Positions 16,259-27,600 are shown, counted from the first letter of the stretch. The stretch: DNA of 64,000 nt from JASHPR01 sp963778075 (GCA_963778075.1 CAVZTJ010000005.1:62001-126000), one strand, 5' to 3'. A program made the numbers and translations. The notes: a model not told the origin generated them from the letters alone.

Positions 16259-17380
16259 ATGCCCGATACCGCGGCCCCGGTGAAATGCCTGGTCTGGGAC
16301 CTTGACAACACCCTCTGGCAGGGCACGCTGCTCGAGGATCTGCAGGTGCTGCTGCCCGACTCGGTGCGGGACGTCGTCGCGGCGCTCGATTCCCGCGGCA
16401 TCCTGCAGTCGATCGCGAGCAAGAACGACCACGACAAGGCCTGGGGCCGCCTCGAGGAACTCGGCATCGCCGAATACTTCGTGCTTCCCAGAATCGGCTG
16501 GGGACGCAAATCTGATTCGGTCATCGAGATCGCCGGCCGCCTGAACTTCGCGCACGGCGCGGTCGCGTTCATCGACGATCAGCCGGCCGAGCGCGCCGAG
16601 GTCACCTTCCACGCGCCCGATGTGCGCTGCTATCCAGCGGACGAGGTGCTCACGCTGCCGGACCGCGCCGAGTTCAGCCCCAAGGTCGTGACCGTCGACG
16701 CCCGGCGCAGGCGCCAGATGTACCAGGCGAACTTCCGGCGCGAAGCCGAGAAAGAATCCTTCACCGGCCCCGATGAAGAATTCCTGCGCTCACTGGACCT
16801 TGTCATGCAGATCGGGCGGGCCGACGGCGAGGACCTGTCCCGGGTCGAGGAACTCACGCTGCGCACCAGCCAGATGAACGCAACCGGGGTGCACTATCCC
16901 GATGCGGTGCTGCGCGACCTGCTGACCGACCCGGGCCATGAGGTCCTGACGATCACGCTGACGGACCGGTTCGGGCCGCACGGCGCCGTGGGCGTCATGC
17001 TGCTGGAGCGCCACGCCGCCGTGTGGCACCTGAAGCTGCTGGCCACATCGTGCCGGGTTGTGTCGTTCGGTGCCGGCGCGGTGATCTTGAACTGGCTCAT
17101 TGACCAGGCGGCGCGGGCCGAAGTCCACCTGGCCGCCGACTTCCGGCGCACCGACAGGAACCGGATGATGGAGATCGCTTACCGGTTCGCCGGCCTCACC
17201 GACGAGGCCTGCGGGTGCATGGCCGCGCTCGGCAAGGGCGGGAACGGCCAGAGCGCGAACGGCCAGGGCGACATGGCTGGTGTGGATATCGAGCGCATGC
17301 ACCTGATCCCGGCCCGGCGGAGCGAGCCGGCCACGATGCGGCTCATATCACCGGATCTGGCTTTTTGCGCGCCAGGGTGA
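16259..17380 (+). CDS. fkbH: FkbH-like glyceryl-ACP synthase (HAD superfamily)
   Basis: About 373 residues. The N-terminal HAD phosphatase domain has KCLVWDLDNTLWQG (nucleophile Asp in DLDNT and the conserved Cys just before it) and SIASKNDHDKAW. VAFIDDQPAERAEV supplies the distal acidic motif. The C-terminal acyltransferase-like domain carries TLRTSQMNATGVHY and DRFGPHGAVGVMLLE. The family takes the phosphoglyceryl group from 1,3-bisphosphoglycerate, removes phosphate and loads glyceryl onto the dedicated carrier protein, which is the entry step of methoxymalonyl-ACP formation. The last about 40 residues (Gly/Asn-rich, then IERMHLIPARR) extend beyond the domain. Its final 38 bases overlap the convergent O-methyltransferase gene tail to tail. 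Confidence 0.88.
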   Translation: MPDTAAPVKCLVWDLDNTLWQGTLLEDLQVLLPDSVRDVVAALDSRGILQSIASKNDHDKAWGRLEELGIAEYFVLPRIGWGRKSDSVIEIAGRLNFAHGAVAFIDDQPAERAEVTFHAPDVRCYPADEVLTLPDRAEFSPKVVTVDARRRRQMYQANFRREAEKESFTGPDEEFLRSLDLVMQIGRADGEDLSRVEELTLRTSQMNATGVHYPDAVLRDLLTDPGHEVLTITLTDRFGPHGAVGVMLLERHAAVWHLKLLATSCRVVSFGAGAVILNWLIDQAARAEVHLAADFRRTDRNRMMEIAYRFAGLTDEACGCMAALGKGGNGQSANGQGDMAGVDIERMHLIPARRSEPATMRLISPDLAFCAPG

Positions 17381-18020
17381 CGCCGTCGGCCATGACCAGG
17401 AGCGCGATCTCGACCCGGTCATCGTCGCGCAGCAGCGTGTTGAGCTGCCGGATGGCAAGGGTGTCTCGGTCCTGCAGGTCAGGATCGATGACGCGGCCGA
17501 AGAACAAGGTATTGTCCACGACGATCAGGCCGCCCGGCTTGACCAGATCCAAGACCGCCTCGTAATACGCCACGTAGTTCGCCTTGTCACCGTCGATGAA
17601 CGCGAAATCGACGCCGCCAGCCCAATGCTCCGAGGCAATCTTGCCGAGGGTTTCCGTGGCGTCGCCGATGCGGACGTCGATCCGGTCGGCAACGCCTGCC
17701 CGCTGCCAGTATTCGGCGGCGATCATTGGCCATTTGTCGGTGATGTCGCACGTCACCACCCGGCCGCCGGGCGGAAGAGCGCGTGCCATGCAGAGGGTGC
17801 TGTAACCGGTGAACGTTCCGATTTCCAGCACCGTGCGGGCCCCGGTGAGGCCGACCAGCAGCGCCAGGAGCTGCCCCTCCTCGGCAAGGACCTGCATGGC
17901 CCGGCCTGCTGGCAGGGTCGCGGTCATCTCGCGGAGGTCACGCAGGATCTCCTCGTCGCGCAGCGACACATCGCGGACGTAGCCGAGCAGTTCCGGCGTG
18001 ATAGCAAGTTGATCAGCCAT
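17343..18020 (-). CDS. fkbG: FkbG-like O-methyltransferase (methoxymalonyl-ACP)
   Basis: A 225-residue methyltransferase of the catechol-O-methyltransferase-like family 3. SAM motif TVLEIGTFTGYSTLCMARAL; metal-binding DFAFIDGDKANYVAYYEAV and GGLIVVDNTLFFGRV; C-terminal VMADGVTLARKK. In methoxymalonyl clusters the FkbG-type enzyme methylates the 2-hydroxyl of hydroxymalonyl-ACP. It is the last gene of the PKS operon. The ATG at 18020 has GAGG ten bases upstream; an alternative GTG at 18026 overlaps the PKS stop (GTGA) and adds two residues. It is separated from the other four pathway genes, which lie on the opposite strand and converge with it, overlapping by 38 bp. Confidence 0.87.
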   Translation of the reverse strand: MADQLAITPELLGYVRDVSLRDEEILRDLREMTATLPAGRAMQVLAEEGQLLALLVGLTGARTVLEIGTFTGYSTLCMARALPPGGRVVTCDITDKWPMIAAEYWQRAGVADRIDVRIGDATETLGKIASEHWAGGVDFAFIDGDKANYVAYYEAVLDLVKPGGLIVVDNTLFFGRVIDPDLQDRDTLAIRQLNTLLRDDDRVEIALLVMADGVTLARKKPDPVI

Positions 18021-18022
18021 GA

Positions 18023-21000
18023 TCACGGCACCTCAAGTTCGTTGTCGAGTATTTCGAACATCTCTTCGGCGCTCACCGACGTCAGGTCGCGTTCTGTTTC
18101 GCCGTCCCGCGCGGCAAGACCCTTCTCGGCCCAGGTGGAGCTGAGCGCCCGAAGGCGTGCCGAGACGCGGGCGTGTTCCGTCCCGTCTGCCGCGCCCGCG
18201 GCCAGCAGCGCGGCGAGTCTGTCCAGCTCGTCTTCGATCGATGGGGGGGCCAGCTCGGGCACGAGCTCGGTCTGGATGTGCTGAGTCAGGGTGGCGGGGG
18301 TGGGGTGATCGAAGATGAGGGTGGCGGGCAGCCGCAGCCCGGTGGCGGTGGCCAGCCGGTTACGCAGCTCGACCGCGGTAAGAGAGTCAAAGCCCAGGTC
18401 GGTGAATGCGGCGGCGGGATCAATGGCGTCCGGGGAGGGGTAGGCCAGCGTCGCGGCGGCATGCGTGCGGACCAGGACGTCGATGGTGGTGCGCCGCTGG
18501 ACGGGGGTCATGGACTGCAACTGGGCGGCCAGCGTCGCGGGGGTGGCCGTGCCGGTGGCGGCGGGCCGGGCCGGGCGGCCGGAGCGGAGCGAGCTGGCGG
18601 CCAGGCTGGCCAGCAGCGGCGGCCCGGCGGCGGAAAGAGGGGACGGGTCGACCCGCAGCACCGCGAGCACCGGGCCGGACTGTGTGGTGATCGCCGCCGA
18701 CAGCGCCGCCAGTGCCGCGGTGGTGGGCCACGCGGTGATGCCGCCGCGGGTGATCCGCCGCCACGCGGTGTCGTCCAGGCGCCCGGTGATCTGGGACCGC
18801 TGCTGCCACGGCCCCCAGGCCAGCGACAACCCTGCCAGGCCCTGGCCGCGGCGGCGGGCGGCCAGCGCGTCCAGGAAACAGTTCGCCGCGGCGTAACCGG
18901 CCTGCCCGGCGCTGCCCAGCATCCCCGAGGCAGAGGAGAACAGCACGAACAACCCCAGGTTCGCGTCTTGCGTCAGCTCGTGCAGATGCCACGCGGCTAC
19001 CGCCTTGGCCGCCAGCACCGCCTCGGCGCGCTGCGGTGTCAGCGCGGTCACCACCCCGTCATCAACCACTCCGGCGGTGTGCACCACCCCGGTCAGCGGG
19101 TGAGCTGCGGGAATGCGGGCCATCAGGGCTTCCAGCGAGTCGCGGTCGGCGGCGTCACACGCGGTCACCGTGACGTGGGCGCCCAGCCCGGCCAGGTCCG
19201 CCGCCAGCGCGGCGGCGCCGGGAGCGGCCGGGCCGCGTCGTGAGACCAGGACCAGGTGGCGCACACCGTGCGCGATGGTCAGGTGGCGGGCGGTCAGCCC
19301 GCCCAGCGTCCCGGTGCCCCCGGTCACCAGCACACTGCCGTCGGGGTTCAGCGGCTGGGGGATCGACAGGACGATCTTGCCGGTATGGCCGGCCTGGCTC
19401 ATCCACCGCAGCGCCGCCCGCGCCTGGCGCAAGTCAAACACCGTCCGCGGCAACGCCGACAGCTCCCCGGAGCTGAACAGGGCGCTCAGCTCGGCCAGGA
19501 TCTGCCCGATCCGGTCTGGCCCGGCGTCCTTGGTGTCGAACCACTGATAGGAGACCGGATGGGCGGCGATAGCGACGGCCTGGGCCGGGTCGCGGATGTC
19601 GGTCTTGCCCATCTCAACGAACCGGCCCCCGGGCGCCAGCAGCCGCAGCGAGGCATCCACGAACTCCCCGCGCAGGCAATCCAGCACCACATCCACACCC
19701 CGGCCGCCGGTCGCGCCACGGAACGCCTCCGCAAAGTCCAGGTCACGGGAAGACGCGACATGCGCCGCATCCAGACCGGCCGCGGCCAGCACCCCCCATT
19801 TGGACCGGCTCGCGGTCGCGTACACCTCCGCGCCGAGGTGCCGGGCGATCTGCACCGCGGCCATGCCGACCCCGCCAGCCGCAGCGTGAATCAGCACCGA
19901 CTCCCCGGCCCGCAGCCCCGCCAGGTCCACCAGCGCGTAATACGCGGTGGTGAACGCCACCGGCACGGTCGCCGCCGCGGCAAACGACCACCCGTCCGGG
20001 ATTTTGGCCAGCAGCCGGTGATCGGTGTCCGCCGACGGGCCGAACGCGCCACCGCCGAAAACGCCCATCACCGCATCGCCCACGGCCAGGGCGCGCACCC
20101 CCGGGCCGATCGCGGTCACCAGCCCGGCGGCCTCGGCACCGGGGATCCCGCCGTCACCGGGATACATTCCCAGCACGTTCAGCGCGTCGCGGAAATTAAC
20201 CCCGGCCGCGCGGACATCCACCCGCACCTGCCCCACGCCCAGCGGGCCGCCTGGCCCGGCGCTCGCCACGGCCAGGCCCTCGAGCGTCCCGCGCTCGGTG
20301 ATCTCCAGCCGCCAGTCCCGCCCCGCCGGCACCGCCAGCGCCTCCTGCTGCCCGGCCCGGGCCAGCCGCGGCGCCAGCACCCGCCCGCCACGCACCGCGA
20401 ACTCCCCCAGGCCCGCGCCCACCCCGGCGGCGACCATTTCCCCGGCCCCAGCCAGGGCATCCACATCCGCCAGCACAAACCGGCCCGGGTTCTCCGATGC
20501 CGCCGACCGCACCAGACCCGCCACCGCCGCCCCCGCGGCATTTACCCCACCCGGCCCACTCAGCCCAGCCAACCCAGGCGGGCCGCCCGCATCAGCCGCA
20601 CGCTCTGTCACCACCACCAGCCGCGCACCCGCCAGCCGCTCATCACCCAGCCACGCCTGCACCAACCCCAGCGCCCACACCACTCCGGCCCGCGCCGCCA
20701 CGTCACCCGCATCCCCAAACCCCCACCGCGGACAGCACACCGCCACCACATCCGGCAACCACTCACCCACACTCGTCGCCGCACCAACGCCCGCCAGATC
20801 CCCAAACGCCCGCGCCCCCGGCAGCCCCAGGCCGCCGTCATCACCCGCAACCGCCCATACCGGCCCACCCTCCACCGGCCCGGCCGCCACCGGCTCCCAC
20901 TCCAGCCGCCACAACGCCTCACCGGCCGCCGCATCGCGATTGCCCGGCTGGCCGCCCGGCAGCGCCCGCACCGTTAGCGACCCGATTGAGATAACCGGCA

Positions 21001-23002
21001 TCCCCGCGCCGTCGGCCGCCTGCACGCATACGGCATCCGGCCCGTCAGACGTGATCCGCACTCGAAGCGTGGTGGCACCCGCCGCGTGCAGCGCCATCCG
21101 CGACCAGGCGAACGGCAGCAACGGTCCCTCCCCGTCGCCGCCGGCCAACGGCCCCAGCGCCATCGTCTGCAAGGCCGCGTCCAGCAACGCGGGGTGCAGC
21201 CCATATCCGTCGACGGGCACCCCTTCGGGCAAGCTGACCTCGGCGAACACTTCCTCACCACGGCGCCACGCGGCTGCGATGCCGCGGAACGATGGACCGT
21301 ACTCCACTCCCCGCTCCGGCAGCCGGTCGTAGAACCCGGTCACATCTACGGTCTCGGCATCCGGCGGCGGCCACACGGTCAGGTCGGCCGGCGCGGACGG
21401 GATGGGCGGGGTAGCGGGCGGGCCGGGCGGGGTAGATGAAGCGAGGGCCAGCACGCCGGTCGCATGACGCAGCCAGGGTGCGTCTGCGGGGATCTCGCCG
21501 TCCGGCCGGGAAAACACCTCAACCGGACGGCGGCCCGACTCATCGGCCGAGCCCACCGTGACCTGGATCCGCACTCCGGCGTGCTGCCCGCGCACACCAT
21601 TGCCGTCAGCACCCTTGCCGTGTCCGGGGATGACCAGCGGTGCCTCCAGGATCAGTTCCTCGACAGCGCCGCATCCAGCCTCGTCTCCGGCGCGCACCAC
21701 CAGATCGGCGAACGCCGTTCCGGGCAGCAGCACCCGCCCGGCGACCACATGGTCAGCCAGCCAGGGGTGGGTGGCCAGCGACAGGCGGCCGGTCAGCACG
21801 AACCCGCCCGATCCCGGCAGTTCCACCGCCGCCCCCAGCAGCGGATGCCGCGCTGCCGCCTGGCCGAGTTCTTCTGGGTCGCCCGCCCGCGCCGGGACCA
21901 TGTCCAGCCAGTAGTGCTCCCGCTGGAACGCATATGTCGGCAGGTCCACCCGGTTCCGCGGGCCGGGGAACCATCGGGCCCAGTCCACCGCGCCGCCGGC
22001 CACCCATACCTGTGCCAGCGAGGCTGCGAGCCGGCCCGGGCCGCCGTCGTCACGGCGCAGCGTCCCGGTCACCACCCCGGCGCCGCCCGCACCAGAGCCC
22101 GTGCCCGCACCCCCACCCACCCCCACACTGGCCCCGGCAAGGGTGTCCTCGATGGCGGGGGTCAGCACCGGATGCGGGCTGACCTCGATGAAAACCCGGT
22201 GCCCGGACGCGGCCAGGGTCTGCACAGCGCGGTGGAACTGCACCGGCTCGCGCAGACTGCGGTACCAGTACTGGGCATCCATCACCGTGCCGTCGATGAC
22301 GTGCCCGTCAGCGCCCGACACCACCGTCACCGTGCCCGGCGCCGCGCTGACACCCGCCAGTGCGTCTTCGACCTGGCCGCGGACTGTCTCGATGGCCGGG
22401 CAATGCGAGGCGTAGTCCACCTCCACCCGCCGGGCCCGCACCCCGTCCCGCTCACACCCCGCCGCCAGCTCATCCAGGACCTGCCCGTCACCGGAAACCA
22501 CGACCTGGGCCGGGCCGTTCACCGCCGCGATGTGCACCCGCCCGCCGCACGCCTGCAGGCGCCGCGAGACCAGCTCCGCGGGCTCGGCAACCGACATCAT
22601 CGCCCCGGTCCCGGCCAGCCGGGCCAGGGCCTGGCTGCGCAACGCCACCACCTTCGCGCCATCAGCCAGCGACAGCACCCCGGCCACAACCGCCGCCGCG
22701 ATCTCGCCCTGCGAATGACCCACCACCGCATCGGGCGCCACTCCCGCCGCCTGCCACACCGCGGCCAGCGACACCATCACCGCCCACAACGCCGGCTGCA
22801 CCACCTCCACCCGGCCCAGATCCGCGCCCCGCCCGCACACCGTGTCCACCAGCGGCCACCCCGTCAGCGGCTCCAGCACCCCGGCGCACTGCGCCAGCCG
22901 GCCCGCGAACACCGGGCACGACTGCGCCAGGCCCGCCGCCATCCCCGGCCACTGCGACCCCTGCCCGGGGAACACAAACACCACCTTCCGCGCCGCCCTC
23001 AC
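18023..23002 (-). CDS. PKS-3, third piece: AT-DH-ER-KR-ACP and C-terminal docking domain
   Basis: This 1659-codon frame is the end of PKS-3. It begins with the AT of module 4 because the KS upstream is in another frame; the break lies at about 22990-22995. There TTCCGCGCCGCC (plus strand) replaces the TTCCCGCCGCCGCC of the paralogous sites at 27.65 and 38.6 kb, a two-base deficit. Domains by residue: AT 7-330, DH 385-680, ER 905-1210, KR 1220-1465, ACP 1505-1580, then a tail of about 75 residues ending SAEEMFEILDNELEVP. That tail is a class 1a C-terminal docking helix, so the chain is passed to another PKS rather than released here. The gene is followed directly by the FkbG-like gene. It should be read together with the two pieces upstream as one protein of about 7450 residues. 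Confidence 0.85.
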   Translation of the reverse strand: MRAARKVVFVFPGQGSQWPGMAAGLAQSCPVFAGRLAQCAGVLEPLTGWPLVDTVCGRGADLGRVEVVQPALWAVMVSLAAVWQAAGVAPDAVVGHSQGEIAAAVVAGVLSLADGAKVVALRSQALARLAGTGAMMSVAEPAELVSRRLQACGGRVHIAAVNGPAQVVVSGDGQVLDELAAGCERDGVRARRVEVDYASHCPAIETVRGQVEDALAGVSAAPGTVTVVSGADGHVIDGTVMDAQYWYRSLREPVQFHRAVQTLAASGHRVFIEVSPHPVLTPAIEDTLAGASVGVGGGAGTGSGAGGAGVVTGTLRRDDGGPGRLAASLAQVWVAGGAVDWARWFPGPRNRVDLPTYAFQREHYWLDMVPARAGDPEELGQAAARHPLLGAAVELPGSGGFVLTGRLSLATHPWLADHVVAGRVLLPGTAFADLVVRAGDEAGCGAVEELILEAPLVIPGHGKGADGNGVRGQHAGVRIQVTVGSADESGRRPVEVFSRPDGEIPADAPWLRHATGVLALASSTPPGPPATPPIPSAPADLTVWPPPDAETVDVTGFYDRLPERGVEYGPSFRGIAAAWRRGEEVFAEVSLPEGVPVDGYGLHPALLDAALQTMALGPLAGGDGEGPLLPFAWSRMALHAAGATTLRVRITSDGPDAVCVQAADGAGMPVISIGSLTVRALPGGQPGNRDAAAGEALWRLEWEPVAAGPVEGGPVWAVAGDDGGLGLPGARAFGDLAGVGAATSVGEWLPDVVAVCCPRWGFGDAGDVAARAGVVWALGLVQAWLGDERLAGARLVVVTERAADAGGPPGLAGLSGPGGVNAAGAAVAGLVRSAASENPGRFVLADVDALAGAGEMVAAGVGAGLGEFAVRGGRVLAPRLARAGQQEALAVPAGRDWRLEITERGTLEGLAVASAGPGGPLGVGQVRVDVRAAGVNFRDALNVLGMYPGDGGIPGAEAAGLVTAIGPGVRALAVGDAVMGVFGGGAFGPSADTDHRLLAKIPDGWSFAAAATVPVAFTTAYYALVDLAGLRAGESVLIHAAAGGVGMAAVQIARHLGAEVYATASRSKWGVLAAAGLDAAHVASSRDLDFAEAFRGATGGRGVDVVLDCLRGEFVDASLRLLAPGGRFVEMGKTDIRDPAQAVAIAAHPVSYQWFDTKDAGPDRIGQILAELSALFSSGELSALPRTVFDLRQARAALRWMSQAGHTGKIVLSIPQPLNPDGSVLVTGGTGTLGGLTARHLTIAHGVRHLVLVSRRGPAAPGAAALAADLAGLGAHVTVTACDAADRDSLEALMARIPAAHPLTGVVHTAGVVDDGVVTALTPQRAEAVLAAKAVAAWHLHELTQDANLGLFVLFSSASGMLGSAGQAGYAAANCFLDALAARRRGQGLAGLSLAWGPWQQRSQITGRLDDTAWRRITRGGITAWPTTAALAALSAAITTQSGPVLAVLRVDPSPLSAAGPPLLASLAASSLRSGRPARPAATGTATPATLAAQLQSMTPVQRRTTIDVLVRTHAAATLAYPSPDAIDPAAAFTDLGFDSLTAVELRNRLATATGLRLPATLIFDHPTPATLTQHIQTELVPELAPPSIEDELDRLAALLAAGAADGTEHARVSARLRALSSTWAEKGLAARDGETERDLTSVSAEEMFEILDNELEVP

Positions 23003-24640
23003 CGCTGCCGGTCACCACCCCCGCCGCCGGCTCACCCGCCGCGACCGCCCCCAGCCCCGCCACCAGCTCGGCGCGGCTGGCCCCGCACACCACCGTCCGG
23101 TGCCCCAGCGCCGAACGGGTCACCGCCAGCGACCACCCCACATCACCCAGCCCCACCCCATCCCCGGCGGCGTCAGCGAACCCAGCCAGCCGCCCGGCCT
23201 GCGCCCGCAACCCCGCCGCCGACCTGCCCGACACCACCCACGGCACCACCGGTTCCGGCCCCGAAACCACTAGCGCGGCCGCTCCCGCCCCGTTGCCGTC
23301 CGTCATGCCGGCGGTTCCAGCCGCCGCGTTCGCCCCAGCGCCCGTTTGCCCGGACGCCTGCTCCAAGATCACGTGGGCGTTGGTGCCGCTGACACCGAAG
23401 GCCGACACTCCGGCGCGGCGCGGCTCTCCCGTCTCTGGCCACGGCACCGGGGCGGTCACCAGTTCCACCGACCCGGCCGACCAGTCCACGTGCGACGACG
23501 GAGCATCCACATGCAACGTCGGCGGCACGATCCCGTGCCGCATCGCGGCCACCATCTTGATCACCCCGGCCACACCCGCCGCCGCCTGGGTATGACCGAT
23601 ATTCGACTTCACCGACCCCAGCAGCAGGGGCCCGCGGCCCGCGGCCCGTTCCTGCCCGTAGGTCGCGATCAGCGCCTGCGCCTCGATCGGATCCCCCAGC
23701 GTCGTCCCCGTCCCATGCGCCTCCACCACATCCACCTGACCCGCGCCCAAAGCCGCGTTGGCCAGCGCCGCCCGGATGACTCTTTGCTGGGACGGGCCGT
23801 TCGGCGCGGTCAGCCCGTTGCTGGCCCCGTCCTGGTTCACCGCACTCCCAGCGACTACCGCCAGCACCCGGTGCCCCCGCGAGCGCGCGTCCGAGAGCCG
23901 CTCCACCACCAGGACCCCGACGCCCTCACCCCACCCGGTGCCATCCGCAGCGTCGGCGAAAGCCTTGCACCGTCCGTCGGCGGCCAGGCCCCGCTGCCGC
24001 GAAAACTCGGTGAACGCAACCGGCGTGGCCATGACCGTCACCCCGCCCACGAGCGCCAGCGAGCAATCCCCGGCCCGCAGCGACTGCGCTGCCAGATGCA
24101 GGGCCACCAGCGAAGAAGAACACGCCGTATCCACGCTCACCGCCGGGCCTTCCAGCCCGAACGTGTACGCCACCCGGCCGGACGTGACGCTCGTTGCCCA
24201 GCCCGTCAGCAGGTGCCCCTCGAGCCCGTCCGCTTTTGCGTGCAGTCCGGCGGTGTACCCCGATGATGCAGTGCCCGCGAACACCCCAGCCGGGGTGCCG
24301 CGCAGTGTGGCCGGGTCGATCCCGGCATCTTCCAGCGCTTCCCAGCACGCCTCCAAAAGGAGCCGCTGCTGCGGATCCATCGCCAGCGCCTCACGCGGGC
24401 TGATCCCGAAGAACCCCGCGTCAAACCCCGCCGCATCCGAGAGGAACCCGCCCGCGCTGACATACGACGTCCCCGCATGATCCGGATCGGGGTCGACCAG
24501 CCCGTCAATGTCCCAGCCGCGATCGGCCGGGAACTCCCCGGTCGCGTCCTGGCCCGCCACCAGCAGCTCCCAGAAGTCCGCCGGACTGTGGACCCCGCCC
24601 GGGTAGCGGCAGCTCATTCCCACGATCGCCACCGGATCAT
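18260..24640 (-). other. PKS-3 module 4: KS-AT(methylmalonyl)-DH-ER-KR-ACP
   Basis: KS cysteine near 24115; frame break near 22992; AT GHSQGE near 22706 and VDYASHC near 22402 (methylmalonyl type). DH HVVAGRVLLPG near 21745 with DAALQ. ER HAAAGGVGMAAVQ near 19885. KR TGGTGTLG near 19310, VVDD in the LDD position and YAAANCFLDAL near 18890. ACP near 18388. Predicted fully reduced methyl-branched unit. Confidence 0.8.
22645..22989. repeat. 345-bp exact copy of the AT N-terminal coding segment
   Basis: Identical by eye to 27311-27655 (offset 4666) and to 38274-38618. It covers the start of the AT through the GHSQGE active site. The match ends exactly where the frame break at about 22990 begins, and diverged but similar sequence continues beyond. 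Confidence 0.85.
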
Positions 24641-27600
24641 CGTCAGGAGCAGGTACCACCGGGGACGGAGCCTCGATCCGCTCCTGCACGCCCAGCGCCG
24701 CTGCGCGCAGGTAGCCGGCCATCACCGCGGGGGTGGGGTAGTCGAAGACCAGCGTCGCGGGCAGCCGGAGCCCGGTGACCGCGCCGAGCCGGTTGCGCAG
24801 CTCGAGCGCGGTCAGCGAGTCGAAGCCAAGATCCTGGAACGCCCGGGCCGGCTCGATCTCGTCCGCGGAGGCATGCCCCAGCGCCGCCGCTGCTTCACGG
24901 CGGACCACCTCAAGAACAGCACTCCTCTGATCGGCCTCGGACATGCCGGCCAGGCGCCTGGTCAAGGCGGACGCCGTCTCGGCAGGTTCCGCGCTAACCT
25001 CCAGCACTCGCTGCACTTCGGGCAGGTCGCCGATCAGCGGGCTTGGCCGGGTGATGGTGAAGACGGGGGCGAACCGTTCCCAGTCGACGTCGGCGACGGT
25101 CAGCTGGGTGTCGCCGTGTTCTACCGCCTGGCGCATCGCGGCCACCGCCAGCTCGGGCGCCATCTCGCGTAGTCCGTACCGCTGCAGCTGTTCCCCGCCC
25201 GCGCCTTCGCCCATGCCCGCGCCGGCCCACAGGCCCCATGCGATGGACGTTGCGGCCTGGCCGCGGGCCCGGCGCTGCTGGGCGAGGGCGTCCAGGTATG
25301 CGTTCGCCGCGGCGTAGGCACCCTGACGGCCTCCCCAGACCGATGCCACCGCCGAGAACAGCACGAACGCGTCGAGTTCGGTGTCGGCAAGCAGCTCATC
25401 CAGGTACGCCGCACCTGCCGCCTTGCCACCCGCCACGGTGGCGAGCTCGCTGAGATCGGTCTCTGCCAGGCTCGTGGATTGCGGAACCCCGGCGGTGTGG
25501 ATGATGGCGGTGAGGGGTGGGGTGGCGGTGGTGAGCTGGTGGATGAGGCGGGCGACGGCGTCGTGGTCGGCGCTGTCGCACGCGGCCAGGGTCACGCGGG
25601 CGCCGTAGCCCGGTAGCTCGGCGGCCAGGACGGCGGCGCCACGGGCGGCCGGGCCGCGGCGGGAGGTCAGCACGATGTGCTGCGCGCCGTCGCGCGCCAG
25701 CCAGCGCGCCACGTGCGCGGCCAGGCCACCGGTCCCGCCAGTGACCAGCACCGTGCCACGCGGCCGCCAGGTGCGCTTGGCCGGCCCGGCCAGCGGCGCC
25801 CTGGCCAGCCGCCGGGCAAACACACCGCTGCCCCGGATCGCAACCTGGTCCTCGCCGCCGGACAGTACTCCGCACAGCTGGGCCCCGGCACGCCGGTCCA
25901 GGACTGCGGGCAGATCGACCAGCCCGCCCCACCGGCCGGGATGCTCCAGCGCCGCCACCCGGCCCAGCCCCCACACTTGCGCCTGCGCCGCGCTGCCCAG
26001 CGGCTCACCGGCCCCTACCGACACCCCACCCGTCGTGGCCACCCACAACGGTGCCTCGATCCCGGCGTCACCCAGCGCCTGCACCAGCGCCAGCGTCGCC
26101 GCCAGCCCGCAGGACACCGACGGGTGATCCGGGCGGGGCCGCTCATCAACAGCCAGCAGCGACAGCACCCCAGCCGGCCCCTCGGCCGCGGCCTGCCGCA
26201 CTGTCGCGGCCAGGTCCTGGCGGCTGGCCGACGCCGGGTCCGCCTCGGCAACCGTCACCACCGCGCCGTGCTCACCGAGTGCCGCGGCCACCCTGTCCCC
26301 CAGCCCGGAGCCGGCCTGGCCGGAGGCGGTCACCACCAGCCACGTCCCCGCCAGCCGCGCCGCGCACTCAGCCGCGGGCTGCCAGGTCACCTGGTAACGG
26401 CACCGGCTGGACTGCGACTGCTCGCGTTCGCGCCGCCGCCACGACGACAGCACCGGCAACACCTCGCCCAGCGCGCTGAGCTCCTGGTTCTGGTCCTGGC
26501 CGGCCTGCAGCGCCCCGGCTAGCGCGGCCAGATCCTGATCCTCAACCGCCGCCCAGAACCGCGCCTCGGCTGGACTGCCCACGCCATCGCCGGTGGGCGC
26601 TGGGTGTGCGGGCCAGTAGCGCTGGTGCTGGAAGGCGTAGGTGGGCAGGTCCACCCGCGACCGCGGCGGCGGGAAGAACCGCGCCCAGTCCACCGCCGTG
26701 CCCCGCACCCACACCTCAGCCATCGACGCCATCAGCCGGCCCAGGCTGCCATCACCGCGCCGCAGCGTCCCCGCCACCGTCACCGCACCCACGTCCGCGG
26801 CCGCCAGCGTGTCCTCAATCCCCGGCGACAGCACCGGATGCGCACTGACCTCAACGAACACCCGGTGCCCCGAGGAAGCCAGAACCTGCACCGCCCGCTC
26901 AAACTCCACCGGCTCCCGCAAGCTGCGATACCAGTACCCGGCCCCCGCCTGATCCGGCGCGATCAGTTCCCCAGTCACCGCCGACAGCCACGGCACCTCC
27001 CCCGCCGCCGGCGCGATGCCGTCCAGATCCCCGGCGATCTGCTCACGCAGCGACTCCACCTGCACCGAATGCGCAGCCACGTCAACCGGGACCTGCCAGG
27101 CCCACACCCCCTCATCCGCGCACTGAGCGATCAGCCCCGCCACCGCGTCCGCGTCACCAGAAACCACCACCGTGCGCGGCCCATTGACCGCCACCACCTC
27201 CAGCCGCCCCGGCCACCCCGCCAGCCGCTCCCGGACCTTGCCCGCCGGCTCCGGAACCGACACCATCGCACCCGGCCCCGACAGCGACCCCAAGGCCCGG
27301 CTGCGCGCCACCACCACCTTCGCGCCATCAGCCAGCGACAGCACCCCGGCCACAACCGCCGCCGCGATCTCGCCCTGCGAATGACCCACCACCGCATCGG
27401 GCGCCACTCCCGCCGCCTGCCACACCGCGGCCAGCGACACCATCACCGCCCACAACGCCGGCTGCACCACCTCCACCCGGCCCAGATCCGCGCCCCGCCC
27501 GCACACCGTGTCCACCAGCGGCCACCCCGTCAGCGGCTCCAGCACCCCGGCGCACTGCGCCAGCCGGCCCGCGAACACCGGGCACGACTGCGCCAGGCCC

